From Novosphingobium sp. PC22D (lineage in GTDB: Bacteria; Pseudomonadota; Alphaproteobacteria; Sphingomonadales; Sphingomonadaceae), in contig NZ_MWMO01000002.1 of assembly GCF_002556635.1 (NCBI RefSeq), positions 611,680 to 675,679 of the forward strand: 64,000 bases of DNA, written 5' to 3'. Below are positions 26,803-37,896 of this stretch, in pieces (positions within the stretch are counted from its first letter, which is position 1; each line of letters opens with the position of its first letter). Under the pieces are notes generated by a model, which saw only the letters and a program-made list of their open reading frames with translations, was not told the origin of the DNA and did not search any database. The translations under genes and the position numbers were made by a program.

Positions 26803-27905
26803 TCAGAAACCTGCGGATAGTGTCAAGGCGGGACCCGAGCGGGGCTCGGCATCGCCCGCGACGCGCATGCGCCAGTCGACGGCCACTCGTGCCGTCGCCG
26901 CGTCTGCAAGCGGGAACGCCAGCATCGCGCTGGGCCCCAGGTCGAAGCGCGCGGCCCCTTTCTGCGCGCCTGCCCAGCCGCCGGCGCCGATACGCGCCGT
27001 CGCATCGCGCCATCGCGCCACTTCGCGATCGACGCGAAGCTGCCCGTCGGCGAACAGCGTCGCGAATTCTCCACCGACGAAGCCGGCCTGCGCATAGATC
27101 TCGGCGCGCAGCGCGAGCGGAAGCGCGATCGGCGCAAGTTCGGACACGGCGAAGGCCGCGGGCTGGACGCGGCTGCCCGCATCGCCCTCGGTCGCGCGGA
27201 CTTCCGCGGCAAGCACCATCGGCACTCCCGGAACCGGCCTCGTCGACAGGCCGATAGCGGCCTGGACCTCGTCGGGCCCGCGCAACGTGGTCGTCCCGCG
27301 CACATAGGCTTTCGGGCGATGGCCGCTCGCCTCGTCGAGGCTATAGCGCAAGACCGCGCCGGCCTGGCTCGCTCCATAGCTGGCGGGCAACAGCCCCGAG
27401 GCCAGCTCTGCGCGCCCGTCGCGCCGCAGCAGCAGCCAGCCGTCCGCCGACCAGCGCGGAGACCGGCCCTTCGGCTTCGGCGCATCGCGAAAACTCGGGA
27501 GGGGATACATGGCCTCCGCCTGGCCAAAGGCCTCCATCAAGACCAGCTCCTGCCGCGCCGCCGCGTCGGCGCCGGGCCGGTCAGGCGTGTCCATGAACGC
27601 GACGAGGTCGCTTCGGCGTGGCCATGGCGCGGCGGCGGCAGGCCAGCGGGCATCGGCCGCCACGGACGCCGTCGCGGCCCCGGACGCGCGGTCCGCGGGC
27701 CTGGGCGACGCATCGGGCAAACCGGGCGCTCCGCCGAAGGCAAGCCCCGGTGCGCCCGGCCCCGGCTCGACGGCGATCTGCGGCGAGCCGAGGCCGACAT
27801 CGCGCAGATAGACGGGCGCCGTCCAGGTCAGGTCTCGAACCACGATCCACGAGCCGAGAATCACGATCAGCGCCAGCAGCGGCCGTCCGCGTAGGCGGCG
27901 GAGAG

Positions 27906-27909
<4 letters not shown>
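26803..27909 (-). CDS. short NfrA-C-like outer-membrane barrel protein with N-terminal helix
   Basis: A 368-residue protein from the GTG at 27909 (VTLRRLRGRPLLAL), which overlaps the stop of the glycosyltransferase gene (GTGA). It has an N-terminal hydrophobic helix (LLALIVILGSWIVV), a Gly/Pro/Ala-rich linker, and from about residue 185 a strand-rich region resembling the NfrA C-terminal domain. That region includes LRYSLDEASGHRPKAYVRGT, LALRAEIYAQAGFVGGEFAT and a terminal DWRMRVAGDAEPRSGPALTL ending in phenylalanine, as outer-membrane barrels do. E. coli NfrA is far longer and carries TPR repeats that are not visible here. It is probably an export pore for a polysaccharide made by the partner enzyme. 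Confidence 0.68.
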
Positions 27910-29369
<1,460 letters not shown>

Positions 29370-29467
29370 CCCCGCGGAACGTCAATTTTTCTTAACGATA
29401 CGTAATATTGCCTATTTGAAAACCTATTGGGTTGCAACCGGCGGGCGTTTAGACAAAGGGGACGGGC
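29370..29467. promoter_or_regulatory. divergent promoter region, NfrB-like gene / nhaA
   Basis: A 98-bp AT-rich spacer in a GC-rich neighbourhood, with TCAATTTTTCTTAACGAT (from about 29382) and TATTTGAAAACCTATT (from about 29413). Both flanking genes read outward, so both promoters must be here or in adjacent coding DNA. No -35/-10 boxes can be fixed with confidence. Confidence 0.5.
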
Positions 29468-30709
29468 ATGAGCCTCGAGAGACATTGGGCAAACCGGCTG
29501 GCCACGAAGATCAGCAAAATGTTGGGCGGCGAGGCCGCCGGCGGCATATTACTGATCGCGGTGGCGATCGCCGCGATCCTGGCCGCCAATTCGCCGCTGC
29601 AGCATGCCTATCACGACCTGTTCCACGACAAGCTTCCCTGGACGCCGGTCTATAAGCTCGACACGCTGCACCTGTGGATCAACGATGGCTTGATGGCGAT
29701 CTTCTTCTTCGTCGTCGGGCTCGAAATCAAGCGCGAGATCCTCGACGGCGAACTGTCCGACGCCAGACGCAGGCGCCTGCCGGTGCTGGCCGCCGCCGCC
29801 GGTATGCTGGCGCCCGCGGTGGTCTATCTCGCGGTCGCCGGCACGGCGCAGCCGATGCAGCGCGGCTGGGCGATCCCCGCCGCCACCGACATCGCCTTCG
29901 CGGTCGGCGTGCTGGCGCTGCTGGGCAAGCGCGTCCCCGCCTCGCTGCGGCTGTTCCTGCTGACCGTGGCGATCGTGGATGATCTCGGCGCCGTCACCAT
30001 CATCGCGATCTTCTACACCGCCGAGATCAAGCTCGCCTGGGGCGTCGGCGGCCTGCTGTTCCTGATCGCCCTGATCGCGGCGAACCGATACCGCCTGCAC
30101 AGCTATCTGCTGTTCGGCGTGCTGGGGCTCGGCCTGTGGTTCTGCGTGCTCAACTCGGGCATCCACGCGACGATCGCCGGGGTTCTCGCCGCGTTCTGCG
30201 TGCCGCTGAGCGTGAGCAAGGGCGGCGACAGCATGTTGCTGCGGCTGGAACACGCGCTCGTGCCGTGGAACAGCTATCTGATCGTGCCGGTCTTCGGCTT
30301 CGCCAATGCCGGCGTCGCGCTGGGCGGCATCGGTATGGAAGGCCTGCTCGATCCGATCCCGCTCGGGGTGATGCTGGGCCTGTTCCTCGGCAAGCAGGTG
30401 GGCATCCTCGCCGCGATCGTCGCGTCCGACCGGATCGGCTTCGCCCCCAAGCCCGAAGGCGCGAGCTGGTCGCAGCTTTGGGGCATGTCTGTGCTGTGCG
30501 GGATCGGCTTCACCATGAGCCTGTTCATCGGCGCCCTCGCCTTTCCGCGCTATCCGATCCTCGTCGAGGAAGCCAAGCTCGGCGTGCTCGTGGGCTCGCT
30601 GCTGTCGTCGCTGCTCGGCTACGCGATCCTGCGCCTTTCGACGACGCCGGCGCCCGGCGAGAAGGCGATGGAAAGTCCGGCCGAGCCGGGTGATCCGAAG
30701 CTGCCTTGA
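29468..30709 (+). CDS. nhaA: Na+/H+ antiporter NhaA
   Basis: A 413-residue antiporter of about twelve helices. Diagnostic motifs are FFFVVGLEIKREILDGELS, WAIPAATDIAFAVGVLALLG (including the TDI... segment), FLLTVAIVDDLGAVTIIAIFY with the paired aspartates that bind Na+, and GIGFTMSLFIGALAF. It exchanges internal sodium for external protons for pH and salt homeostasis. The ATG at 29468 is preceded by AAAGGGGAC as ribosome-binding site. A hairpin at 30728-30744 separates it from the convergent gloA. Confidence 0.96.
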   Translation: MSLERHWANRLATKISKMLGGEAAGGILLIAVAIAAILAANSPLQHAYHDLFHDKLPWTPVYKLDTLHLWINDGLMAIFFFVVGLEIKREILDGELSDARRRRLPVLAAAAGMLAPAVVYLAVAGTAQPMQRGWAIPAATDIAFAVGVLALLGKRVPASLRLFLLTVAIVDDLGAVTIIAIFYTAEIKLAWGVGGLLFLIALIAANRYRLHSYLLFGVLGLGLWFCVLNSGIHATIAGVLAAFCVPLSVSKGGDSMLLRLEHALVPWNSYLIVPVFGFANAGVALGGIGMEGLLDPIPLGVMLGLFLGKQVGILAAIVASDRIGFAPKPEGASWSQLWGMSVLCGIGFTMSLFIGALAFPRYPILVEEAKLGVLVGSLLSSLLGYAILRLSTTPAPGEKAMESPAEPGDPKLP

Positions 30710-30727
30710 AGCCGGATCTGCCCTGAG

Positions 30728-30744
30728 CCCGGCCAGCGGCCGGG
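30728..30744. terminator. hairpin between convergent nhaA and gloA
   Basis: A 7-bp perfect inverted repeat CCCGGCC (30728-30734) and GGCCGGG (30738-30744) with a 3-base loop, placed midway in the 39-bp gap between two convergent genes. No T run is present, so a bidirectional termination role is an inference from position. Confidence 0.45.
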
Positions 30745-30748
30745 AGGG

Positions 30749-31168
30749 TTACCAGCTTCCGACGTTGGGCATGCTCGCCCAGGGCTCGGCCACCGGCAGG
30801 TTGCCGTCCTGGAGCAGTTCGACCGAGATCCCGTCGGGCGTGCGCACGAAGGCCATGTGCCCGTCGCGCGGAGGGCGGTTGATCGTCACGCCTGCGTCCA
30901 TCAGCCGCTGGCAGGTCTCGTAGACGTTGTCGACGCGGTAGGCGAGGTGGCCGAAATTGCGGCCGCCGTCGTATTCCTCCGGGTCCCAGTTGTGTGTCAG
31001 TTCGACTTCGGCGACGCCCTCCTCGCCCGGTGCGGCGAGGAAGATCAGCGTGAAGCGGCCCTTTTCGCTCTCCATCCGGCGCACTTCCTGAAGGCCGATC
31101 AGCTCGAAAAACGCGATCGTCGCGTCGGGATCGGTCACGCGGATCATGGTGTGGAGGTATTTCGTCAC
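30749..31168 (-). CDS. gloA: lactoylglutathione lyase (glyoxalase I)
   Basis: A 139-residue VOC-fold enzyme matching GloA: MTKYLHTMIRVTDPDATIAFF with the first metal histidine, VAEVELTHNWDPEEYDGGRN with the first glutamate, FGHLAYRVDNVYETC with the second histidine, and DGISVELLQ with the second glutamate. It isomerises the hemithioacetal of methylglyoxal and glutathione. The motif order and length are those of the short Ni-type enzyme. It is transcribed away from the SIMPL-domain gene. Confidence 0.94.
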   Translation of the reverse strand: MTKYLHTMIRVTDPDATIAFFELIGLQEVRRMESEKGRFTLIFLAAPGEEGVAEVELTHNWDPEEYDGGRNFGHLAYRVDNVYETCQRLMDAGVTINRPPRDGHMAFVRTPDGISVELLQDGNLPVAEPWASMPNVGSW

Positions 31169-31265
31169 GGATAGTCCTTCGTTTCATCGACGGCATTGCA
31201 CGGTTCATCGCGCGGAAAGCCGGGATTGCGTATCGCGGGGCGAACTCGAGAGGGGAGTGCCCGCC

Positions 31266-32024
31266 ATGACCGACGATAGCCGAGACGATCCCGACCGCTC
31301 CACCGGTTTCTTTGCCCGCAGGCCGACCACCGGCGTCTGGCTGGGCGGCAGCGCCATCGTCGCGATCGGTCTGATCGCCGGCGGCTATCTGCTCGGAGAC
31401 GGGTTGTTGCGCGCGCAGCAGGCCAATCGCGCGGTCACCGTGCGCGGCCTTGCCGAGCGCGACGTCACCGCCGACCTCGCGACCTGGACGATTACCTATT
31501 CGGCCAGCGCGGGCGACCTCGCTTCGGCCCAGTCCTCTGTCGACCGCGACACGCGCGAGATCCGCGCCTTCTTCGGCGAACTGGGCTTTCCCGCCGATGC
31601 CCTGCAACCGACCGGCGTCAACGTTTCGCAATACACCAACAACGGCGTGCAGACCTTCACCGTGCGCCAGCGCATGAGCCTGCGCTCGAACGACATCAAG
31701 CGCGCCCAGGCCGCGGTGAAGCGGCAATTCGAACTGGTGCGCCGCGGCGTCATGCTCGAGGACGGCTCGGGCATGGCCTATACCTTCACCGGGCTCAACG
31801 ACATCAAGCCCGCCATGGTCGCGGAGGCGACCAGGGACGCGCGCGCCGCGGCCGAGCAGTTCGCCAAGGACAGCGGCACGACGGTCGGCGCGATCAAGAG
31901 CGCGACACAAGGCTATTTCTCGATCGACGCGCGCGATGGCGACAACAGCGGCGAATGGGGCGTGGCCGGCTCGCCCTACAAGAAGGTGCGCGTGGTCACG
32001 ACGGTGGATTTCTACTTGCGCTGA
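31266..32024 (+). CDS. membrane-anchored SIMPL-domain protein
   Basis: A 252-residue protein with an N-terminal transmembrane anchor (VWLGGSAIVAIGLIAGGYLL) and a SIMPL domain (DUF541) spanning about 60-250. The domain opens ANRAVTVRGLAERDVTADLA, the usual 'rtvtVrGla' form, and ends VRVVTTVDFYLR. SIMPL proteins are periplasmic or envelope proteins of poorly defined function, with links to stress and membrane integrity. The ATG at 31266 (MTDDSRDD) is preferred to a frame starting in the gloA region at 31146. It ends before a strong hairpin shared with clpB. Confidence 0.88.
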   Translation: MTDDSRDDPDRSTGFFARRPTTGVWLGGSAIVAIGLIAGGYLLGDGLLRAQQANRAVTVRGLAERDVTADLATWTITYSASAGDLASAQSSVDRDTREIRAFFGELGFPADALQPTGVNVSQYTNNGVQTFTVRQRMSLRSNDIKRAQAAVKRQFELVRRGVMLEDGSGMAYTFTGLNDIKPAMVAEATRDARAAAEQFAKDSGTTVGAIKSATQGYFSIDARDGDNSGEWGVAGSPYKKVRVVTTVDFYLR

Positions 32025-32109
32025 ACGCCTTGCGCCGCTCCGCGCGGCGGGTGTTCGTCCCCGCGCGCACCGGGACAGCCGCCAGCCGCGCTTCACGACC
32101 GCAAACGAA

Positions 32110-32144
32110 GAACGGGCGGCCCTCGCGAGAGGCGCCGCCCGTTC
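32110..32144. terminator. perfect long hairpin between convergent SIMPL gene and clpB
   Basis: Arms GAACGGGCGGC (32110-32120) and GCCGCCCGTTC (32134-32144) pair perfectly over 11 bp, and the loop CCTCGCGAGAGG can itself fold. On the minus strand TTCGTTTG follows. It is likely a bidirectional terminator for the two convergent genes. Confidence 0.65.
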
Positions 32145-32192
32145 CGCGTCCGGGACCGGATCAGGAGGTGGCCCCGGCTATGGTTTCGCCGG

Positions 32193-34772
32193 TCAGGCCA
32201 CGCTGATCACCAGCGCACCGTCGCCCTCGTCGATGTGAACCGTCGCGCCGTCGGGGATCTCTCCCGCGAGCAGCTTTTCGGCCAGCGGGTCCTGCAGGTG
32301 CTTTTGCACCGCCCGCTTCAACGGCCGCGCGCCGTAGACCGGATCGTAGCCGACCCGCCCCAGCCAGCGCTTGGCCGCATCGGTGAGGTCGAGCACGATC
32401 TTGCGGTCCTTGAGCAGCTTCTGCACCCGGTCGACCTGGATCTCGACGATCGGCCCCATGTGGTCCTGCCCCAGGCGGTGGAACAGGATGATCTCGTCGA
32501 GCCGGTTGAGGAACTCGGGCCGGAAGTGCGCGCGCACGACTTCCATCACCTGCGGCTCGACGCTTTCGACGTCCTTGCCGTCCTCGATCTGCGTCAGGTA
32601 CTGGCTGCCGAGGTTGCTGGTCAGGATGATCAGCGTGTTGGTGAAGTCCACCTGACGCCCCTGCCCGTCGGTCAGCCGCCCGTCGTCGAGCACTTGCAAC
32701 AGCACGTTGAACACGTCCGGGTGCGCCTTCTCGACCTCGTCGAACAGCACGACCTGATAGGGCCGGCGCCGCACCGACTCGGTGAGCACGCCGCCTTCCT
32801 CGTAGCCGACGTAACCCGGAGGCGCGCCGATCAGGCGCGCGACCGCGTGCTTCTCCATGAACTCCGACATGTCGATGCGGACCATCGCGGTGTCGTCGTC
32901 GAACAGGAAGCCGGCAAGCGCCTTGGTGAGTTCGGTCTTGCCGACGCCCGTAGGCCCGAGGAACAGGAAGCTGCCCAGCGGCCGGTTCGGGTCCTGCAGG
33001 CCGGCGCGCGCGCGGCGCACCGCCTTCGAGACGGCCGAGACCGCCTGCGACTGCCCGATCACGCGCTCGCCGAGAATCTCCTCCATCTTGAGCAGCTTCT
33101 CGCGCTCGCCCTCGAGCATCTTGTCGACGGGCACGCCGGTCCAGCGCGAGACCACGCCCGCGATGTCGTCCTCGGTCACTTCCTCGCGCAGCAGCGCGTT
33201 GGCCGACTGCGCCTGCGCCTCGCCGAGCTGCTTTTCGAGCTTGGGGATCGTGCCGTAGGAAAGCTCGCCCGCCTTGGCGAGATCGCCCGAGCGCTGCGCC
33301 TGCTCGAGTTCGATCTTGGCCTGGTCGAGCTGCTCCTTCAGCTTGCCTTCGGCCGCGATCTTGTCGCGCTCGTTCTGCCAGCGGGTGGTGAGTTCGGACG
33401 ACTGCTGCTCGAGATTGGCGAGTTCGTCGCGCAAGGCCGTCAACCGGTCCTGCGAGGCGGAATCGCTTTCCTTCTGGAGCGCCTGCTCCTCGATCTTGAG
33501 CTGGACGATGCGCCGGTCGAGCGCCTCGATCTCCTCGGGCTTCGATTCCACTTCCATGCGGATGCGGCTCGCGGCCTCGTCCATGAGGTCGATCGCCTTG
33601 TCAGGCAGAAAACGGTTGGTGATGTAGCGGTTCGACAAGGTCGCCGCCGCCACGATCGCGCCGTCGGTGATGCGCACGCCGTGGTGCAGCTCGTACTTCT
33701 CCTTGAGGCCGCGCAGGATCGAGATGGTATCCTCGACCGTCGGCTCGTCCACGAAGACGGGCTGGAAACGGCGTTGCAGCGCGGCGTCCTTCTCGACGTA
33801 CTTCTGGTACTCGTCGAGCGTGGTCGCGCCGATGCAGTGCAGCTCGCCGCGCGCGAGCGCCGGCTTCAACAGATTGCCCGCGTCCATCGAGCCCTCGGAC
33901 GCGCCCGCGCCGATCAGCGTGTGCATTTCGTCGATGAACAGGATGATGTGGCCCTCGGCGTTCTTCACCTCGTCGAGCACGGCCTTGAGCCGCTCCTCGA
34001 ACTCGCCGCGATACTTCGCGCCCGCGATCAGCGCGCCCATGTCGAGCGCCATCAGCGAGCGGTCCTTGAGGCTGTCGGGCACGTCGCCGTTGGCGATGCG
34101 CAGCGCCAGGCCTTCGGCGATGGCGGTCTTGCCGACGCCGGGGTCGCCGATCAGCACGGGGTTGTTCTTGGTCCGGCGCGCGAGGATCTGCACGGTGCGG
34201 CGGATTTCCTCGTCGCGGCCGATCACCGGATCGAGCTTGCCCGCCTTCGCGGCCTCGGTGAGGTCGCGCGCATACTTGGTCATCGCGTCGTAGCTTTCCT
34301 CGGCCGAGGCGGAATCCGCCTTGCGGCCGCCGCGAAGCTGCGTGATCGCCTCTTCGAGCCCCTGCGGGGTGAGATTGGCGGACTTGAGCGCCTTGCCCGC
34401 GGGCGAGTTGGTCGCGAGCGTGAGCGCGAGCAGCAGCCGCTCGACGGTGACGTAGCTGTCGCCCGACTTCTCGGCGGCCTGCTCGGCCTGGTCGAGCACC
34501 CGGATCGTATCGCCGTCGAGGCCCGGCGCGCCCGAGGCGCCCCCGCCCGAGACCGCGGGCACCTTGGCGAGCGCGGCGTCGAGTTCGGTGACGGCGATCT
34601 TGGGATTGCCGCCGGCGCGCTGGATCAGCCCGGCGGCCATGCCCTCGCTGTCGTCGAGCAGCGCCTTGAGGACGTGCTCGGGCTGGATGCGCTGGTGATT
34701 CAAGCGAATGGCAACGGTCTGCGCCGCCTGCAGGAAACCCTTGGCGCGGTCGGTGAACTTTTCGAGATTCAT
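32193..34772 (-). CDS. clpB: ATP-dependent disaggregase ClpB
   Basis: An 859-residue Hsp100 protein of normal length. It begins [21 protein letters not shown]1 has Walker A in [18 protein letters not shown] and Walker B in [15 protein letters not shown]. The coiled-coil middle domain (about 405-525) contains [15 protein letters not shown], and NBD2 has [19 protein letters not shown] and [16 protein letters not shown]. It solubilises aggregated proteins with DnaK after heat stress. The ATG at 34772 fits the family. The upstream DNA has a palindrome and a CTTG-N18-CTACAT arrangement resembling a sigma-32 promoter. Confidence 0.97.
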   Translation of the reverse strand: MNLEKFTDRAKGFLQAAQTVAIRLNHQRIQPEHVLKALLDDSEGMAAGLIQRAGGNPKIAVTELDAALAKVPAVSGGGASGAPGLDGDTIRVLDQAEQAAEKSGDSYVTVERLLLALTLATNSPAGKALKSANLTPQGLEEAITQLRGGRKADSASAEESYDAMTKYARDLTEAAKAGKLDPVIGRDEEIRRTVQILARRTKNNPVLIGDPGVGKTAIAEGLALRIANGDVPDSLKDRSLMALDMGALIAGAKYRGEFEERLKAVLDEVKNAEGHIILFIDEMHTLIGAGASEGSMDAGNLLKPALARGELHCIGATTLDEYQKYVEKDAALQRRFQPVFVDEPTVEDTISILRGLKEKYELHHGVRITDGAIVAAATLSNRYITNRFLPDKAIDLMDEAASRIRMEVESKPEEIEALDRRIVQLKIEEQALQKESDSASQDRLTALRDELANLEQQSSELTTRWQNERDKIAAEGKLKEQLDQAKIELEQAQRSGDLAKAGELSYGTIPKLEKQLGEAQAQSANALLREEVTEDDIAGVVSRWTGVPVDKMLEGEREKLLKMEEILGERVIGQSQAVSAVSKAVRRARAGLQDPNRPLGSFLFLGPTGVGKTELTKALAGFLFDDDTAMVRIDMSEFMEKHAVARLIGAPPGYVGYEEGGVLTESVRRRPYQVVLFDEVEKAHPDVFNVLLQVLDDGRLTDGQGRQVDFTNTLIILTSNLGSQYLTQIEDGKDVESVEPQVMEVVRAHFRPEFLNRLDEIILFHRLGQDHMGPIVEIQVDRVQKLLKDRKIVLDLTDAAKRWLGRVGYDPVYGARPLKRAVQKHLQDPLAEKLLAGEIPDGATVHIDEGDGALVISVA

Positions 34773-34800
34773 GGCTTGGTCTTTCCTCCTGATACGAAGG

Positions 34801-34828
34801 ATGTAGTGTTGTATTTTTGCAACACAAG
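34801..34828 (-). promoter_or_regulatory. putative heat-shock promoter with palindrome, upstream of clpB
   Basis: On the minus strand CTTG (34828-34825) is followed after 18 bases by CTACAT (34806-34801), close to the CTTG-N17/18-CYTATNT pattern described for alphaproteobacterial sigma-32 promoters. Between them is a perfect 6-bp inverted repeat, GTGTTG and CAACAC, at 34806-34825. The element is 29 bp from the clpB ATG, so the leader would be short. A GTATCAGGAGGAAAG ribosome-binding site follows. Confidence 0.5.
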
Positions 34829-35017
34829 GGTTGCGGAGAGATTTTCCGGTCCGATGACCTAGCGGCGCCGATACCACCTGCGCCTTGCGCTCGGTCAAGG
34901 CCGCAGCAAGAGCCGGCTTCGCCGTATTTAGGAACTGTCCTGGGCTGCGGAAGCCTCAAGGGCCATCGAAAGTCCGCCACGGTGGAAAGTTTTCCGGGAC
35001 TTGCTACCCTCGCGGCC

Positions 35018-35734
35018 ATGTTCGAACTCGAAGGCGTCGCGGTGAGCTATGACAAGGTCGAGGCGCTGGCGCCGACCGACCTGGTCATCGCCGAGGGCGA
35101 GACGCTCGTCCTGCTCGGTCCTTCGGGGTCCGGAAAATCGACGCTGCTGCGCTGCCTGATCGGCCTTGCCCGCTATCGCGGCAGCCTGCGCTTTCGCGGC
35201 GCGCCGGTGAGCGACTGGCGCGCGCTGCGCCCGCGCCTCGGCTACGTGATCCAGGAAGGCGGTCTGTTCCCCCACCTCACCGCGCGCGGCAACGTCGTGC
35301 TGATGGCGGGCGAACTCGGCTGGGACCGGCCGCGCATCGACGCGCGCCTCACCGAACTGGCCGAGCTGGTCGACCTCGCCGCCGACCAGCTCGATCGCTT
35401 CCCCGGCGAACTTTCGGGCGGCCAGCGCCAGCGCGTCGCGATGATGCGCGCGCTGATGCTCGATCCCGACGTGCTGCTCCTCGACGAGCCGCTCTCGGCG
35501 CTCGATCCGATCACCCGCGTCCGCCTCGCCGGCGATCTGCGCGACATCTTCGCGCGGCTCGGCAAGACGGTGGCGATGGTGACCCACGCGCTTGGCGAGG
35601 CGCGCTTCTTCGGCGGCACGACCGCGCTGATGCGCGACGGGCACATCATCCAGAAAGGCGCCATAGACGACCTGGTCCGCGATCCGGCCGATCCCTTCGT
35701 TGCCGAGTTCCTGGCGGCGGAGGAAGCGCTGTGA
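35018..35734 (+). CDS. osmoprotectant-type ABC transporter ATPase
   Basis: A 238-residue ABC ATPase: Walker A LLGPSGSGKSTLLRCLIG (about residues 31-48), Q-loop YVIQEGGLFPHLTARGNV, signature ELSGGQRQRVAMMRAL, Walker B VLLLDEPLSALDP and switch MVTHALGEARFF. The Q-loop wording is typical of the OpuCA/ProV-related quaternary-amine importers, but the C-terminal CBS domains of OpuCA are missing. It energises the fused binding-protein/permease encoded downstream, with which it overlaps (GTGAG at 35731-35735). It diverges from clpB. Confidence 0.9.
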   Translation: MFELEGVAVSYDKVEALAPTDLVIAEGETLVLLGPSGSGKSTLLRCLIGLARYRGSLRFRGAPVSDWRALRPRLGYVIQEGGLFPHLTARGNVVLMAGELGWDRPRIDARLTELAELVDLAADQLDRFPGELSGGQRQRVAMMRALMLDPDVLLLDEPLSALDPITRVRLAGDLRDIFARLGKTVAMVTHALGEARFFGGTTALMRDGHIIQKGAIDDLVRDPADPFVAEFLAAEEAL

Positions 35735-37230
35735 GGAAGCTGTTCGCAGCGGTGCTCGCTCTGCTTCTGGCGGCGATCGCCGTCATCGGCGGTCTGGTGC
35801 TTGGCGTCATCCCCGCCCGCGCCGACACCGTCGTGGGCTCGAAGGCGTTCACCGAAAGCGTGATCCTGGGCGAAATGGCGCGCATCGCGCTCGAGGACGC
35901 GGGGGTCGCCGCCGAGCACCGGCGGCAACTGGGCGGCAGCCGCATCCTGTTCGACGCGGTCAGGGCGGGCGAGGTCGATCTCTATCCCGACTACACCGGC
36001 ACGCTGCGCTTCGAGATCCTTTCGACCGAGAAGCTCGCCGGCGACGGCGGAATTGCCGCCGCGCTCGCCAGGCAGGGGCTCGCGGTGTCGAAGCCGATCG
36101 GCTTTTCCAACGGCTATGCGCTGGCGATGCGCCCCGAAGTCGCCGAACGCCATGGCCTGCGCACGATTTCCGACCTCGCTCGCCATCCCGAGTTGCGCGT
36201 CGCCGTTTCGAACGAGTTCGTCGACCGTGCCGACGGCTGGCGCGCCTTGTCCGCCGCCTATGGCCTCGGCGCGATCGAAGTGCGCGGGATCGACCACGAC
36301 CTTGCCTATCGTGCGCTCGCCGACGGCCAGATCGACGTGATCGACGTTTACACCACCGATGCCGAGATCGCCGCCCATGGCCTCACGCTGCTCGAGGACG
36401 ACCGCCGCTTCTTTCCCGCCTACGACGCGGTTTTCGTCTATCGCAGCGACCTCGATCCGCGCGCCGTGGCCGCGCTCGACGCGCTCGCCGGCCGGATCGA
36501 CGAGCGGGCGATGCAGCGGCTCAACCGGATGGTGGTGATGGACGGCGCGAGCGAGCGCGCGGCGGCGCGCGCCGCGCTCGGCCTCGCCGCGCCGCAAGGC
36601 GCCGCGCCGCCCGGCCTGTGGCAACGCATCGGCCTGCGCACGATCGAGCACTTGCGGCTGGTGGCGATCGCGCTCGCCGGAGCGCTCGTGGTCGCGATCC
36701 CGCTCGGCGTGCTGGCGGCGCGCAGCCGACGGATCGGCGCGCTGGTGATCCCCGCCACCGGGCTGCTCCAGACGATCCCGAGCCTCGCGCTGTTCGTCAT
36801 GCTGATTCCTCTGCTCGGCATCGGCGCGGCGCCGACGATCGCGGCGCTGTTTCTCTATTCGCTGCTGCCGATCGTGCGCAACGTCCATGCCGGGCTGACC
36901 GGCATCGCGCGTCCGCTGCGCGAGAGCGCGGAGGCGCTGGGCCTCTCGACCTGGGCGCGGCTGCGACGGATCGAACTGCCGCTGGCCCTGCCGACGATCA
37001 TGGCGGGCGTGCGCACCGCCGCGGTCATCGCGGTGGGGCTGGCGACGCTCGGCGCGATCATCGGCGCGGGCGGCTACGGACAGCCGATCCTCACCGGCAT
37101 CCGCCTCAACAACACCGCGACGATCCTCGAAGGCGCGGTTCCCGCCGCTCTGCTCGCGCTGGCGATCGAAGGCGCGTTCCACCTCGTCGAGGCCGCGGTC
37201 GTCCCGCGCGGGCTGCGGCCCGCGCGCTAG
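35731..37230 (+). CDS. osmoprotectant ABC transporter: binding protein fused to permease
   Basis: A 499-residue fusion. A signal/anchor segment (residues 1-30) leads into an OpuAC/ProX-type substrate-binding domain (about 32-285), with VVGSKAFTESVILGEMARIA, GEVDLYPDYTGT and GQIDVIDVYTTDAEI. It then continues into a five-helix permease domain (about 300-495) bearing the EAA loop ESAEALGLSTWARLRRIELPL. Such systems import glycine betaine, choline or related solutes. The order is binding protein first, permease second, the reverse of the permease-first OpuABC arrangement of Gram-positives. The start is a GTG overlapping the ATPase stop. Confidence 0.9.
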   Translation: MRKLFAAVLALLLAAIAVIGGLVLGVIPARADTVVGSKAFTESVILGEMARIALEDAGVAAEHRRQLGGSRILFDAVRAGEVDLYPDYTGTLRFEILSTEKLAGDGGIAAALARQGLAVSKPIGFSNGYALAMRPEVAERHGLRTISDLARHPELRVAVSNEFVDRADGWRALSAAYGLGAIEVRGIDHDLAYRALADGQIDVIDVYTTDAEIAAHGLTLLEDDRRFFPAYDAVFVYRSDLDPRAVAALDALAGRIDERAMQRLNRMVVMDGASERAAARAALGLAAPQGAAPPGLWQRIGLRTIEHLRLVAIALAGALVVAIPLGVLAARSRRIGALVIPATGLLQTIPSLALFVMLIPLLGIGAAPTIAALFLYSLLPIVRNVHAGLTGIARPLRESAEALGLSTWARLRRIELPLALPTIMAGVRTAAVIAVGLATLGAIIGAGGYGQPILTGIRLNNTATILEGAVPAALLALAIEGAFHLVEAAVVPRGLRPAR

Positions 37231-37344
37231 GCGAACCGAAACAACCCCGGCGAAATCAACAGTGCTGTACATTAGGACTTGGCGCGCCCGCCGCGCTTGC
37301 CTAGCCTGACGGCAAATCATCCGGCGAGAGGCGAAAGACAGATC

Positions 37345-37800
37345 ATGGCGAAATTCACTCCCGAGCAGGCCGCCGCGGTCCTGGCGATCAAGCAGGCGGT
37401 CTACGAGTGGGGCGACGAACTCGACGTCAACAACGGCGAGAAGATGACCGAGCGCGACTGCCTCACCAGCGACGTGCGCTATTTCGTCGGCGGCGAATGG
37501 CGCGAGGGGATCGAAGCGGTGCAGGCATTCTACAATGGCCGCATCGCCGCGCAGCGCGAAGCCGGGGCGGTGCTCGTCATGCGCCATATCATCACCAGCC
37601 TGCGAGTCAGCTTCGAGGCCGACGACAAGGCGAGCGTCGGCTTCATGCTCGTGTTCTTCGCCAAGGCGGGCGAGCCGCCCTTCAAGGGCTATGCCGATCC
37701 GCTCGCCGTCGCCGACGTGCAGATGGAGTGCACGCGCGATGCCGAGGGCGAATGGCGCATCTCGTTCTTCAACAGCGGCCAGATCTTCCAGCGCGGATGA
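37345..37800 (+). CDS. NTF2/SnoaL-like protein
   Basis: A 151-residue protein with an NTF2-like layout: an N-terminal helix (AVLAIKQAVYEWGDELDVNN), a central FVGGEWREGIEAVQAFYNGR segment and C-terminal strands ending GEWRISFFNSGQIFQRG. Family members include ketosteroid-isomerase-like enzymes and small subunits of ring-hydroxylating oxygenases. The gene stands alone, 114 bp after the osmoprotectant transporter, preceded by AGGCGAAAGACAG as possible ribosome-binding site. It is not closely similar to the NTF2-like protein at 1240-1644. Function unknown. Confidence 0.72.
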   Translation: MAKFTPEQAAAVLAIKQAVYEWGDELDVNNGEKMTERDCLTSDVRYFVGGEWREGIEAVQAFYNGRIAAQREAGAVLVMRHIITSLRVSFEADDKASVGFMLVFFAKAGEPPFKGYADPLAVADVQMECTRDAEGEWRISFFNSGQIFQRG

Positions 37801-37896
37801 CCTCGCCGCGCACGGCGGCCACGCCGGTCGAGCCGCGTCGGGTGCTCGTCGGCTAGGCTCTGGCTTGCGCGGGAAAAGCTGGTAGATAACACCGCC

